Origin: Cerasicoccus maritimus
Lineage (GTDB): Bacteria > Verrucomicrobiota > Verrucomicrobiia > Opitutales > Cerasicoccaceae
NCBI GenBank assembly: GCA_031296935.1
Contig: JAVDPD010000003.1
Coordinates: 1 to 64,000 of the forward strand
DNA: 64,000 nt
Reading direction: 5' to 3'
Every line of letters starts with the position of its first letter. Position 1 is the first letter of the stretch. The position numbers and the translations under genes are program-made. The notes below the pieces were generated by a model. It was not told where the DNA came from, searched no databases, and saw nothing but the letters and a program-made list of their open reading frames with translations. This document shows, in pieces, positions 35,749 to 43,866 of the stretch.

Positions 35749-36804
35749 ATGAAAGCCCTGGTTCTCGAAGCCAATCAACAACTCACCTACACCGAGCAAC
35801 ATCCTTTGCCGGAGGCGCCGGACGAGCGGCCCACCGCGTTGGTCAAGATTGCGGCCTGCGGCATTTGCGGGTCGGATATCCCGCGTGGCTTTGGTGGCAA
35901 AGCTTACTTTTACCCGCTGGTCATGGGCCATGAATTCAGTGGCGTGGTCGAAGAACCGGCGCCGAATGGTCGCTTCAAGCAAGGCGATCGGGTGGCGGTG
36001 TTTCCGCTGATCCCCAAGAACATGGATACCGATCCGGCAAATCAAACTGGAAACTACGCTCAGTCGCGCGAGTATGATTACTACGGCTCGCGCCGTGATG
36101 GCGCCTTTTCGGAGTATCTGCGTATTCCCGAGTGGAACTTGTTTCCCGTCCCGGATCATGTCGATTTGCTGCATGCTTCGATGACGGAGCCGGCGGCGGT
36201 CGCTCTGCATGCGATTCGCAAAATGAACATTCAGGCGGGCAGCGATGCGGTGGTGTTTGGCGCGGGTCCGATCGGCAACATGGCGGCGCAGTGGCTTCGA
36301 ATTCATGGCTGCTCGCAGGTGTTCATCGTCGATGTGGAAGAGCGCAAACTTCGGCTCGCCGAGGAAATGGGCTTCGCGCCGATCAACGCCAAAGAAGTCG
36401 ACCCGGTGCCGGCCATACTGGAAATGACCGACCAACAGGGCGTTCATTGCAGTGTTGAAGCTTGCGGATTGCCGATCACTTTTCTACAGGCCTTGCAAGT
36501 CGCGGGCATGTTTGGCGAGGTTGTTTTCATGGGTAACATTGTTGGCGAGTTCAAGATCGGCGAGAAGGACTTCTCCAACATCCTGCGCAAGGAACTGACA
36601 ATCCACGGCACTTGGAACAGCAAGATCACGCCGGTGGGCGTGGATGACTGGACCACCGTGCTCAAGCACCTGGATCGCGAGTTGATCGTCGCGCCCCTCA
36701 TCACCGATAAGCTCCCACTGTCGGCAGGGCCAGAAATTTTTGACGATCTCGCGAACCGCCGCAACTACCACAACAAAGTCATTTTTGATGTCCTGAACAG
36801 CTAA
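35749..36804 (+). CDS. GatD-like zinc-type polyol-phosphate dehydrogenase
   Basis: A 351-residue medium-chain dehydrogenase resembling galactitol-1-phosphate 5-dehydrogenase. 'ACGICGSDIPRGFGGKAYFYPLV' (in two pieces) includes the catalytic Cys37. 'GHEFSGVV' carries the His-Glu ligands, and 'YDYYGSRRDGAFSEYL' is a GatD-type signature. The NAD site reads 'VVFGAGPIGNMAAQ'. The loop that usually carries four structural-zinc cysteines has none here ('IPKNMDTDPANQTG'), so the structural zinc is lost. It is third in the operon and 17 bases before the rhamnose-isomerase gene. It probably oxidises a hexitol or hexitol phosphate to a ketose. Confidence 0.82.
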   Translation: MKALVLEANQQLTYTEQHPLPEAPDERPTALVKIAACGICGSDIPRGFGGKAYFYPLVMGHEFSGVVEEPAPNGRFKQGDRVAVFPLIPKNMDTDPANQTGNYAQSREYDYYGSRRDGAFSEYLRIPEWNLFPVPDHVDLLHASMTEPAAVALHAIRKMNIQAGSDAVVFGAGPIGNMAAQWLRIHGCSQVFIVDVEERKLRLAEEMGFAPINAKEVDPVPAILEMTDQQGVHCSVEACGLPITFLQALQVAGMFGEVVFMGNIVGEFKIGEKDFSNILRKELTIHGTWNSKITPVGVDDWTTVLKHLDRELIVAPLITDKLPLSAGPEIFDDLANRRNYHNKVIFDVLNS

Positions 36805-36821
36805 CCCCGAAACCTTTTTAT

Positions 36822-38077
36822 ATGAGTCACGAAGCTTACCGATTTGCCCAAGAGCAATACGCCGCCGTCGGCGTTGACACCGAGCAAGCGCTCGCTCAGC
36901 TGAATCACATCCCGGTCTCCTTGCATTGCTGGCAGGGGGACGACGTTGCCGGCTTTGAAGCGCCGGAAAAAGCGGGCGCTGGCAGCGGCTGTCTCGCCAC
37001 GGGCAATTATCCTGGTAAGGCGACGAGCCCCTCGGAACTGATGGCCGATATCGAAGAGGCGGCGAAGAACATTCCCGGACCGCTGCGCCTGAACCTGCAC
37101 GCCAGTTACGCGACGGACGGCAATCCGCTGCCCGAGCGCAACGAGATCACCATTGAAAATTTCCGCTCCTGGGTGGAGTGGGCCAAGTCCGTGGACTTTG
37201 GCATCGATTTCAACCCAACCAGCTTTAGCCACCCGAAGGCCAACGACGGCTTCACGCTGTCGAGCAAGGACCCGGCGATCCGTCAGTTTGGGTCGAGCAC
37301 TGCATCGCCTGCCGCAAGATTGGCGCCGCGATTGGTGAAGAGCTGGGCAACCCGGTCGTGAATAATATCTGGATTCCGGATGGCTACAAGGACACGCCGG
37401 CTAACCGCCTCGCGCCGCGTGAGCGACTGATGGACTCCCTCGATCAGATTCTGGGCGCCGATGTTTCCAGACAGTGGAACATCGACGCAGTCGAAAGCAA
37501 GTTGTTCGGCATCGGCGTGGAAAGCTACACCGTGGGCTCGCACGAATTCTACCTCGGTTATGCCGCGAGCCGCCAAGTGGCGCTGTGTCTGGACGCCGGG
37601 CATTTCCACCCAACAGAATCCGTGGGCGACAAAATTTCCGCGACCTTGCTTTTCGTGCCGCGCCTGCTGCTCCATGTCAGCCGTGGTGTGCGTTGGGACA
37701 GCGACCATGTCGTTACGCTGGACGACCCGACGAAGCTGATTTTGGAAGAGTGCGTGCTCAGCGGCCAAATGGATCGCATCCACGTCGGCCTGGATTTCTT
37801 TGACGCTTCCATTAACCGCATCGCCGCTTGGGTGATCGGTACCCGCAACACCAAGCGCGGCCTGCTCAAAGGCCTGCTCAAGCCACAGCAGAAGCTTTGC
37901 TCAGCGGAAGATGCAGGGGACTTCACTACCCGTCTGTCATTACAGGAAGATGCACGCAGCTTGCCTTGGGGCACCGTCTGGGCCGAATATTGCCAGCGCC
38001 AAGACACCCCGGCAGATACGAAATGGCTGGCCTGCGTGCAGGCATACGAGCAGCAAGTGTTGAGTACGCGCACTTAA
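36822..38077 (+). pseudogene. rhaA: L-rhamnose isomerase, interrupted by a single-base frameshift
   Basis: The two halves together encode a full-length RhaA-type aldose-ketose isomerase of about 417 residues, closely following the E. coli pattern ('VSLHCWQGDDVAGFE', 'ATGNYPGKA', '[15 protein letters not shown]', '[11 protein letters not shown]', '[19 protein letters not shown]', '[19 protein letters not shown]', '[20 protein letters not shown]'). The frame breaks at 37287-37292. CAGTTTGGGTC should read CAGTTTTGGGTC (Gln-Phe-Trp-Val), so one T is missing. Beyond that point every expected residue continues in the next frame to 38077. RhaA enzymes also accept D-allose and other aldoses, which would suit the AlsE-like epimerase upstream. 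This is a very recent pseudogene or an assembly error in a homopolymer. Confidence 0.93.
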
Positions 38078-38104
38078 AATATTTAAAGACGAATCCTGAC
38101 GCTT

Positions 38105-38299
38105 TTATTTGTTGGCGTAAAACTGCAACAAGGCATCCAATATTTACTGGAGGAAAACAAGGTGCTCAAACAGCAGCTGGATGCTTCGGGGCGGAACTCA
38201 TTGAGCATTCTTGCAGGGGAGGATGCTTGCTTGGGCGGTGGACAGGGGCTTTACTTGCCGTTGGCATTCATCCCGCTGGAATTGAAGTGGGCATGGTGA
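38105..38299 (+). pseudogene. probable transposase/integrase N-terminal relic
   Basis: A frame reading 'LQQGIQYLLEENKVLKQQL' resembles the 'LEENRVLKEQL' leucine-zipper start of DDE integrase-type (IS3/IS481-like) transposases common in this kind of genome. It then degenerates into unrelated sequence and stops before 38299. There is no start codon and no DDE region. The assignment is tentative. Confidence 0.35.
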
Positions 38300-38371
38300 T
38301 GATGGGCTTGAATTCTTTCTCGCAGAGCACTTGCTATTGCATTCTAGGGCAGCATTTGCCTTGTTGAATGC

Positions 38372-39370
38372 GTGCCGAAGAAATCCAGCCAACCACGAAA
38401 GCAGGCCAAAAAAGCCACGAAGAAGGCGGCCAAGAAATCCGCCAAAGTTGCCCAGAGTGTCGCGGATCCCATGGATCAGTTGATGCTCGAAAAGTTGGGT
38501 GGCGACCACGCTGCATTGGCGGAGATGAAATCCGCCTTGAACGAACTGATGGACGCTGTTGATTTGGCGGGTGGTCCCGAAGCGTTGACAGCGATTGACT
38601 GGAGCAATGTGCCCGGAGACATCGGCGATGAAGACCGTCTTTTCGATGCCAACGAGCTGGTTTACGCCGCCCAGAATGCGCCAACGGTGAAGAAGCGCAT
38701 CAAGCTAGCGCGTGAGGCGATTGACACGCACCCGGAATGTGCTGATGCCTGGTTGATCCTGGCGCGTTCACTGGAACTCACTGCTACGGAATACGAGTGG
38801 TACGTGATCCGAGCGATCAACGCCGGTCGTGTCATTATAGGCGATGACTTTGACGACTTTCGCGGTGAGTTCTGGGGCTTCATTGAGACGCGTCCCTTCA
38901 TGCGCGGCATGGCTGCGTTGGGAGATTTTTATTTCGCAGAAAGCAAGCAACTGGCAGCTATTGAAATTTGGGAGGAAATGTTGGAGCTCAATCCCAATGA
39001 CAACCAGGGAATACGCGATTATCTGGGCGCCGCATACCTGATGGTGGAGGACCTGGACGCGGCGCGCGCCTTGCTCGACCGTTACCCGCAAGAGCTGGCG
39101 GCCTGGCTTTATGGCAATGCGTTGGAGCTCTTCCTGCGTCACGGTGCGGGCAAGAAGGCTGATGCCGCCCTCAAGAAAGCGTTGAAAAACAACCCCCACT
39201 GTGCGGAGTTTTTCACGGGCGCCCGCCAGTTGCCGAGTGAGATGCCGGGCATGTATGCGCCGGGCAGCCTGCAAGAGGCGGAAATCCTTGCCCATCATGC
39301 GCAAGCGTTATGGTTGGGCAACCAAGACGCTGTGAGTTGGCTCAAGCGCGTGTGCGGCAAAAGCAGTTAA
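38372..39370 (+). CDS. ST7-like TPR protein with lysine-rich N-terminus
   Basis: A 332-residue protein. Residues 3-26 form an AKKA-type basic tail ('[16 protein letters not shown]') like the one in Rho of this genome. The rest is helical with TPR-like repeats: 'DTHPECADAWLILARSLE', 'GEFWGFIETRPFMRGMAALG', 'ELNPNDNQGIRDYLGAAYL'. The segments 'FWGFIETRPFMR' and 'LNPNDNQGIR' belong to a conserved bacterial family related to ST7-type TPR proteins, of unknown function. The start codon is GTG. The basic tail may bind nucleic acid, which is inference. No operon partners are visible. Confidence 0.7.
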   Translation: MPKKSSQPRKQAKKATKKAAKKSAKVAQSVADPMDQLMLEKLGGDHAALAEMKSALNELMDAVDLAGGPEALTAIDWSNVPGDIGDEDRLFDANELVYAAQNAPTVKKRIKLAREAIDTHPECADAWLILARSLELTATEYEWYVIRAINAGRVIIGDDFDDFRGEFWGFIETRPFMRGMAALGDFYFAESKQLAAIEIWEEMLELNPNDNQGIRDYLGAAYLMVEDLDAARALLDRYPQELAAWLYGNALELFLRHGAGKKADAALKKALKNNPHCAEFFTGARQLPSEMPGMYAPGSLQEAEILAHHAQALWLGNQDAVSWLKRVCGKSS

Positions 39371-39955
39371 TCCGATCAATACAGTCCTGGCTAACGCTCT
39401 ACGCATGGTGTCTCTAGTCAGTAGCCCAAGGTCTTCATCCGCGCCCGCGCGCGACGCCCCGAAAAGACTACGTAGGAAACTCGCAATAGCCTACGTAGGA
39501 AACTCGTAAAAGCCTATACGGTTGTTTCCGAAAAGCCTACGTAGGAAACTCAAAAAGAACCGCTCGGTTCTTTCCCCAGTACAGCATCGGTTATCGGGCA
39601 AGTACAGCCACTGTTGTTGCTTCAGTACAGCAGCGGTTCTTTTTGAAAACACAGGTGTGGGAATTGAAAAGCACCCTGGATGGCATCACTGAACGTCAAA
39701 AAGTGGGTTGATGATGTCGTGGCAGAGATCCACTTCGACAAATGTCAGCCCCCAAGCCTGCCCCCTTGATGTTTCTGTCTTGGCCTGTGAACTTTGCCCT
39801 TGACCTTAGTGCTCTCGGCGAACTGACTGATCAGTGCGTTTAGGGACGCATCCTGTCCGCGGGAAGGGTTCAACCCACCTTAATTTTACACACAGTTACA
39901 TAAACCGTTTCTGCCCGTCTTAGCGGACGCCGGGTTCCACCAGAAAGGGTTTATT
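39371..39955. other. 585-base intergenic region containing a 23-bp periodic array
   Basis: No frame in this stretch looks coding. The array at 39468-39651 occupies its centre. The remainder (39652-39955) holds no recognisable gene, terminator or promoter. Confidence 0.65.
39468..39651. repeat. array of eight diverged 23-bp units
   Basis: Eight consecutive units start exactly every 23 bases (39468, 39491, 39514, 39537, 39560, 39583, 39606, 39629). Units 1, 2 and 4 share CTACGTAGGAAACTC. Units 3, 5, 6 and 8 share CGGTT at unit positions 6-10, mostly followed by an nTTT-type run, and unit 7 has CTGTT there. The junction word changes from AAGC-CTA in the first half to AGTAC-AGC in the second. 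The strict period with changing content suggests an array of protein-binding sites, such as transposase-binding sites at an IS21-like end, but no associated gene survives here. Confidence 0.75.
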
Positions 39956-41800
39956 ATGTCCACACCACGCAAGCGGCTTCCCGTGAAGCCCTCCGCCGAA
40001 CACCTGCGCAAGCAGGCCAAACGCCGTCACAAGCTCGCTCCGGAGAACGCGCTCTCCGAGCACCAGCATGCGCTGGCCAGTGAATACGGCTGCAAAAGCT
40101 GGGCGCAGCTCATGCACATGGTCGAGACCATGCTCCGCGGCTCCGACCAGTTGTCCTACGTGAAGTATGAATTGGAGGCGTTGCCCAAGGCCGCCAAAGA
40201 AGGCGACGAGGCCAAAATCCGAGACATCCTGGCCTCAGGGGAATTCACCCAGCACGATCTGGATTTCGCCTTGGCCCAAACCATCATGCGGGCGCCCCAC
40301 CTCGGTGAGTTGCTCATCGAGCATGGTGCGGATGTCGACGGCCAATATGGCAGCGACTACGGCCCCATCGTGCTTGTCTGCGGCGAGTGTCAGGACCCGG
40401 ATGGCTTCCAGTTCATGGCGGATCATGGCTGCGATCTCGGTTTCACGCCGCTGCCTTCGAAATACGGTCCTGCCAGCCCGATGCTCGGCGTGTTGAAAAC
40501 TTATGTTCGCGGTCGCAACGACAAGAAGCACCGCTGCATTGACATCCTCGAACGACATGGTGCCTGGCTGCCGCCGGAAGACGAGGTGACTCCCGCGATG
40601 TGGGCCATCCACAAGGGGGACGCCAAGGCCCTTGCCCGGCTGATTGACGCCGACCGTAGCCTGTTGACCCGCACCTTCCCGCACATGGACTACGGTAACA
40701 TCGGCTTGGCGGGCGGGACGCTGCTCCACATGGCGACTGAGTATGCCGAGATGGAATGCCTCGACGTCTTGATTGATCGCGGCGCCGACATCAATATCCG
40801 CGCCGAAATAATCGACGGCGTCGGCGGCCACACGCCCATTTTTCACGCCGCGCAAAACTACCCGTATTGGAAAACCGAAGCGCTGCCATACCTGGTCAAA
40901 CGCGTTGGCGAATGGCTGGACACATCGATTCGCGCGACCGTCAACCAGCAGGGAAATGTCGTTGGCCCGGTCAGTGTGATGGAGCTCTTTAAGGACGAGA
41001 AAGAGGTGATGGCCTTGCTCGAACCACTGGACATCAAAACCCGTTTAAAAGAAGCTTTGCGTCGGAGCGACACTGCCGCCGCGCAGGCGTTGATTGAGGC
41101 GCACCCGGAGAGCCTGGGCGTCGACCTTTGGCCCGCTGCGATCTTTCAAGGGCAAAGCGTTGCTTCGACGAAACTCCTGGCCGAGTCGGGACTTTCGGTG
41201 GATGAATGCACCGCGCCGCGCAAGCCCTTGCACCTGGCCGTGTATCAGTTTTCCGAAGAGCTGGTCGCCTACCTGCTGGAATCAGGCGCGGATCCGAATC
41301 AACGCAACCCATTGGGCGAAACCCCACTGGAGCTGCTGAACGCCTACGACCCGCGCCCGGTCAACGACCCCGCTGTCCTCGCGATCCGTGAGCAGCTCTT
41401 GGCGGCTGGCGCCGTGGAAAGCATCTTTAGCCTGATTTGTTCCGCTCCTATGGAAGCGTTGACCGCCGCGATTGCAGATCAACCGGAGCTCCTCCAACGG
41501 CGCGTTCCCGTCGACGACCTTTGCCCATTATCTGTTGCTTGCGATGCGGGTCGGCTGGAAGCCGTTAAAGCGTTGCTCAACGCCGGCAGCCCGGCCGATG
41601 CACCCAACGAATTCGGTAACACGCCACTCTGGTTTGCGGTCGGCAGCCAAGCTTCCATCGAAGTCAAAATTCAAATTGCCGAATGCCTCCTTGCCGTTGG
41701 CGCCAACCCGCACGCTGTCTGTGAAGACAACTCGACGCCACTTAGCCGCGCTGAGTCCCTGGGGCTGGAGGAGCTGGCTAGACAACTACAGTCGCCATGA
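39956..41800 (+). CDS. ankyrin-repeat protein
   Basis: A 614-residue protein. The N-terminus (1-60) is basic and helical ('PSAEHLRKQAKRRHK', 'ASEYGCKSWAQLMHMVE'), a leader seen on many bacterial ankyrin proteins. It is followed by about ten ankyrin-type helix-turn-helix units of varying quality ('LGELLIEHGADVDGQYG', 'GGTLLHMATEYAEMECLDVL', 'KPLHLAVYQFSEELVAYLLE', 'LCPLSVACDAGRLEAVKALL', 'NTPLWFAVGSQ'). Ankyrin arrays bind other proteins. No enzymatic domain or signal peptide is visible, so it is probably cytoplasmic. It stands alone among transposon relics, and the partner is unknown. Confidence 0.85.
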   Translation: MSTPRKRLPVKPSAEHLRKQAKRRHKLAPENALSEHQHALASEYGCKSWAQLMHMVETMLRGSDQLSYVKYELEALPKAAKEGDEAKIRDILASGEFTQHDLDFALAQTIMRAPHLGELLIEHGADVDGQYGSDYGPIVLVCGECQDPDGFQFMADHGCDLGFTPLPSKYGPASPMLGVLKTYVRGRNDKKHRCIDILERHGAWLPPEDEVTPAMWAIHKGDAKALARLIDADRSLLTRTFPHMDYGNIGLAGGTLLHMATEYAEMECLDVLIDRGADINIRAEIIDGVGGHTPIFHAAQNYPYWKTEALPYLVKRVGEWLDTSIRATVNQQGNVVGPVSVMELFKDEKEVMALLEPLDIKTRLKEALRRSDTAAAQALIEAHPESLGVDLWPAAIFQGQSVASTKLLAESGLSVDECTAPRKPLHLAVYQFSEELVAYLLESGADPNQRNPLGETPLELLNAYDPRPVNDPAVLAIREQLLAAGAVESIFSLICSAPMEALTAAIADQPELLQRRVPVDDLCPLSVACDAGRLEAVKALLNAGSPADAPNEFGNTPLWFAVGSQASIEVKIQIAECLLAVGANPHAVCEDNSTPLSRAESLGLEELARQLQSP

Positions 41801-42305
41801 ATAGTTGAACCTGGGACCTCTAATCTGACCCAGGACACAACGTATTAAGGCATTCGTCAGGCTTTTCTCAGAGCGATCCAGGCGTAAGGCTAATGGGAAC
41901 TGGGCGGGACTGGTAGGGACGTTGTTTGTGCAGTACGCTCCAGATGGTATTGCACACGCGGCGGGCAACGACGCAGATGACCTTCGCGGGTTTTGAACAT
42001 TTATCATCGGTAGGAACTCTTCACACGCCGATGAAAAGTGCTGCTATGAAGTTTTTTGAGTCAAGCATGCTGTTTGTTATTTTTTCTGGTTGAAGTCCTC
42101 CCTCGGTTGCTCGCTTGTTTTCAAGCGGCTTATACTGCTATGCGCGCGCGATTTACTCGGCGCTTAATGACGTATTCAATGTCGTTTGAGGGTGGCAGGC
42201 GGTCTCATTTCTAGAACGGGCTTTGCCCATACACTTTTCCAGACGCGCTCCTTCACTGGAGAGATTATTGGTTTGGCTTTTCTACTTTGTTTATCTTGAG
42301 CGAAG
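41801..42305. other. 505-base region of transposon debris
   Basis: Holds the short IS110-type relic at about 41868-42001. The part from 42008 to 42305 shows no gene on either strand and is AT-richer than its neighbours. Confidence 0.5.
41868..42001 (-). pseudogene. IS110-type transposase C-terminal relic
   Basis: On the minus strand a 44-residue frame reads 'KPAKVICVVARRVCNTIW' then 'SVLHKQRPYQSRPVP', which matches the C-terminal helix of IS110-family transposases ('A.VAVARK...IIW.LL..G.PY'). Everything upstream is lost. It is distinct in sequence from the IS110 relic next to it, so it is a second, older element. Confidence 0.5.
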
Positions 42306-42866
42306 TTATCCTATTGACGGTTTGATGAGCAGGCCGATTTGCTCGGGGGTGGTTTGGCCGGTAAAGAGTCGCCACAGGTCCACGGCGAGTCGTCGGGCGA
42401 CGGCGACGATGGCTTTTTTCCTGGCTGCCGGGGAGGTTTTCTTTTCCAGCAAGGCGGCGCGGAACTTTTGGATCGGCGGGTAGTTGGGCTGATAGCGCAC
42501 CAGGCGCCAGGCGCACTCGACCAGCTTGGCGCGCACGCGGGGATTGCCGTGTTTGGTGATGTGGCCCTGCCTGCGCTTTTTGCCCGAGGAGTGTTCGCTG
42601 GGGCACAGCCCGGTGTAGCTGCTGACTTGGCGGCGGTTGTTGAAACGACTCCAGCCAAACGGACCAGCCTCGTAACAGGCATACACCTGCTCGGCCTCAG
42701 ACTGCTGCTTGCTCACGAAGCGAAGAAAAGACTCACGAGTGCGAAACTTTTGCGAAGTCTGAGGCGTGCTGCCATCAACTTGACGAACCACCACGTAGCT
42801 GTCAGCGTGAACATCGATGCCGAGCTTAACGGCCAGGTATTGTTTTTTGATCTATCATCGGTTGCC
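42306..42866 (-). pseudogene. IS110-family transposase with internal deletion and lost start codon
   Basis: The frame begins with 'KKQYLAVKLGIDVHADSYVV' (first catalytic Asp of the DEDD fold), but the start codon position is ATC (42864-42866) directly after a TAG. It runs through 'QSEAEQVYACYEAGPFG' (the Glu) and then jumps from 'WSR' to 'FNNRRQVSSYTGLCPSEHSS', the Tnp_IS116 C-terminal domain with its conserved Ser. The central part with the last two Asp residues, roughly 180 residues in intact family members, is missing in frame near 42650. The element cannot be active. The 16-bp motif copy C lies 28 bases from its 5' end. Confidence 0.85.
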
Positions 42867-42893
42867 GGGGTGAGCAAGGGCTGGACCCGGCTA

Positions 42894-42909
42894 CTTCATG
42901 TTATCTCTA
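42894..42909 (-). repeat. 16-bp recurrent motif, copy C
   Basis: Exact copy of TAGAGATAACATGAAG on the minus strand. Its first three bases are the stop codon of the esterase gene, just as copy A contains the stop of the TIM-barrel gene. The dead IS110 element begins just beyond. Confidence 0.7.
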
Positions 42910-43743
42910 GTTCGCCGCTGCTTCCTGCTTGGCCTTGGCGTGCGCCTTTACCTCGCGAATGAGCAGTGGGTAGGCGGGCTCGACCATCCAATGGCCGTAG
43001 CCATCCATCTCGAACAAGCGGATGTCGGGGTGCCCGACGACTTTCATCATCCGGTAGAAATAGGCGTTTTCCTCGTAGCGGCCGACCATTTCCATTTCGC
43101 GGTCGCCGGTGATGAGGAGCATCGGCGGCGCGTCTTTGCTCACGTGGTAGAGCGGCGCGAATTCGTCGACGATCGGTTGCGTGATCGGGATGTCGCGCTC
43201 TTCGCGAATGGCGAGGTGAGTGATGGTGTGTCCGCTGAAGGGGACCAGTGATGCGATGTCGCTGGGCTCTTTGCCAAACTTGGCCAAATATTGTGGGTCA
43301 AGGCCGATCATCGAGGTGAGGTAGCCGCCGGCGGAATGGCCCGACACGGTGATCAGCGACGGGTCGCCGCCGTAGTCCGCCACGTGGTCGAGCGCCCAGC
43401 TAACGGCCGCTGCTGCGTCGTCGATGGCCGTCGCGGCTTTGACCTTGGGCGCCAGTCGGTAGTTGACCGCGATCACGCCGATGTCGCGCCCCTTGAGACG
43501 GTTCGCAATGTATTTATTGCCCGAGCTGAGGCCGCCGCCGTGGAACCACACGATGGTCGGAAAGCCCTCGACGTTTTCCGGATAATAAAAATCCAGCACG
43601 CAGCGCTCGGCAATGTAGTCATCGGCTTGGCGCGCAGCTTCATCGTAGTAGGGGATGTTTTCCTTGAGCTGGTAAGTCGTCTCTGCGTGGCAGAGCGCGG
43701 CGAGGAAGGGCATTAATAACATGGCCAGGGGGAATGCTTTCAT
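42907..43743 (-). CDS. secreted alpha/beta-hydrolase (HSL/carboxylesterase-like)
   Basis: A 278-residue alpha/beta-hydrolase with a signal peptide (1-20, 'LLMPFLAALCHA'). The oxyanion-hole motif is HGGG at 68-71, the nucleophile elbow is GHSAGG with Ser137, and Asp214 ('ITGDREM') and His251 ('GYGHWM') complete the likely triad. Relatives include BD-FAE-type carbohydrate esterases and hormone-sensitive-lipase-like enzymes, so deacylation of plant or algal polysaccharides is plausible but unproven. ATG at 43743 fits the signal peptide; an ATG 12 codons upstream does not. Divergent from the helicase gene. Confidence 0.9.
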   Translation of the reverse strand: MKAFPLAMLLMPFLAALCHAETTYQLKENIPYYDEAARQADDYIAERCVLDFYYPENVEGFPTIVWFHGGGLSSGNKYIANRLKGRDIGVIAVNYRLAPKVKAATAIDDAAAAVSWALDHVADYGGDPSLITVSGHSAGGYLTSMIGLDPQYLAKFGKEPSDIASLVPFSGHTITHLAIREERDIPITQPIVDEFAPLYHVSKDAPPMLLITGDREMEMVGRYEENAYFYRMMKVVGHPDIRLFEMDGYGHWMVEPAYPLLIREVKAHAKAKQEAAAN

Positions 43744-43866
43744 GGCTCTATCAGGGCTGCTTAACCACGGGTGAGTCAAGGTTTCTGTCCGCTAATGGCT
43801 GGGCGGAATTTGTCAAACTGTTGAAGCGAGCCTTGCGCCCGTCAAAGAATGCCACACGGTCATGGC

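Noticed and set aside
38198..38684. Minus-strand frames after the rhamnose isomerase.
   Set aside because: Arg/Ser/Pro-rich shadows of the lysine-rich tail of the TPR protein and of a transposase relic.
39468..39651. CRISPR array.
   Set aside because: Whole 23-bp units vary and there is no constant repeat separated by unique spacers of 30 bases or more; no cas genes nearby.
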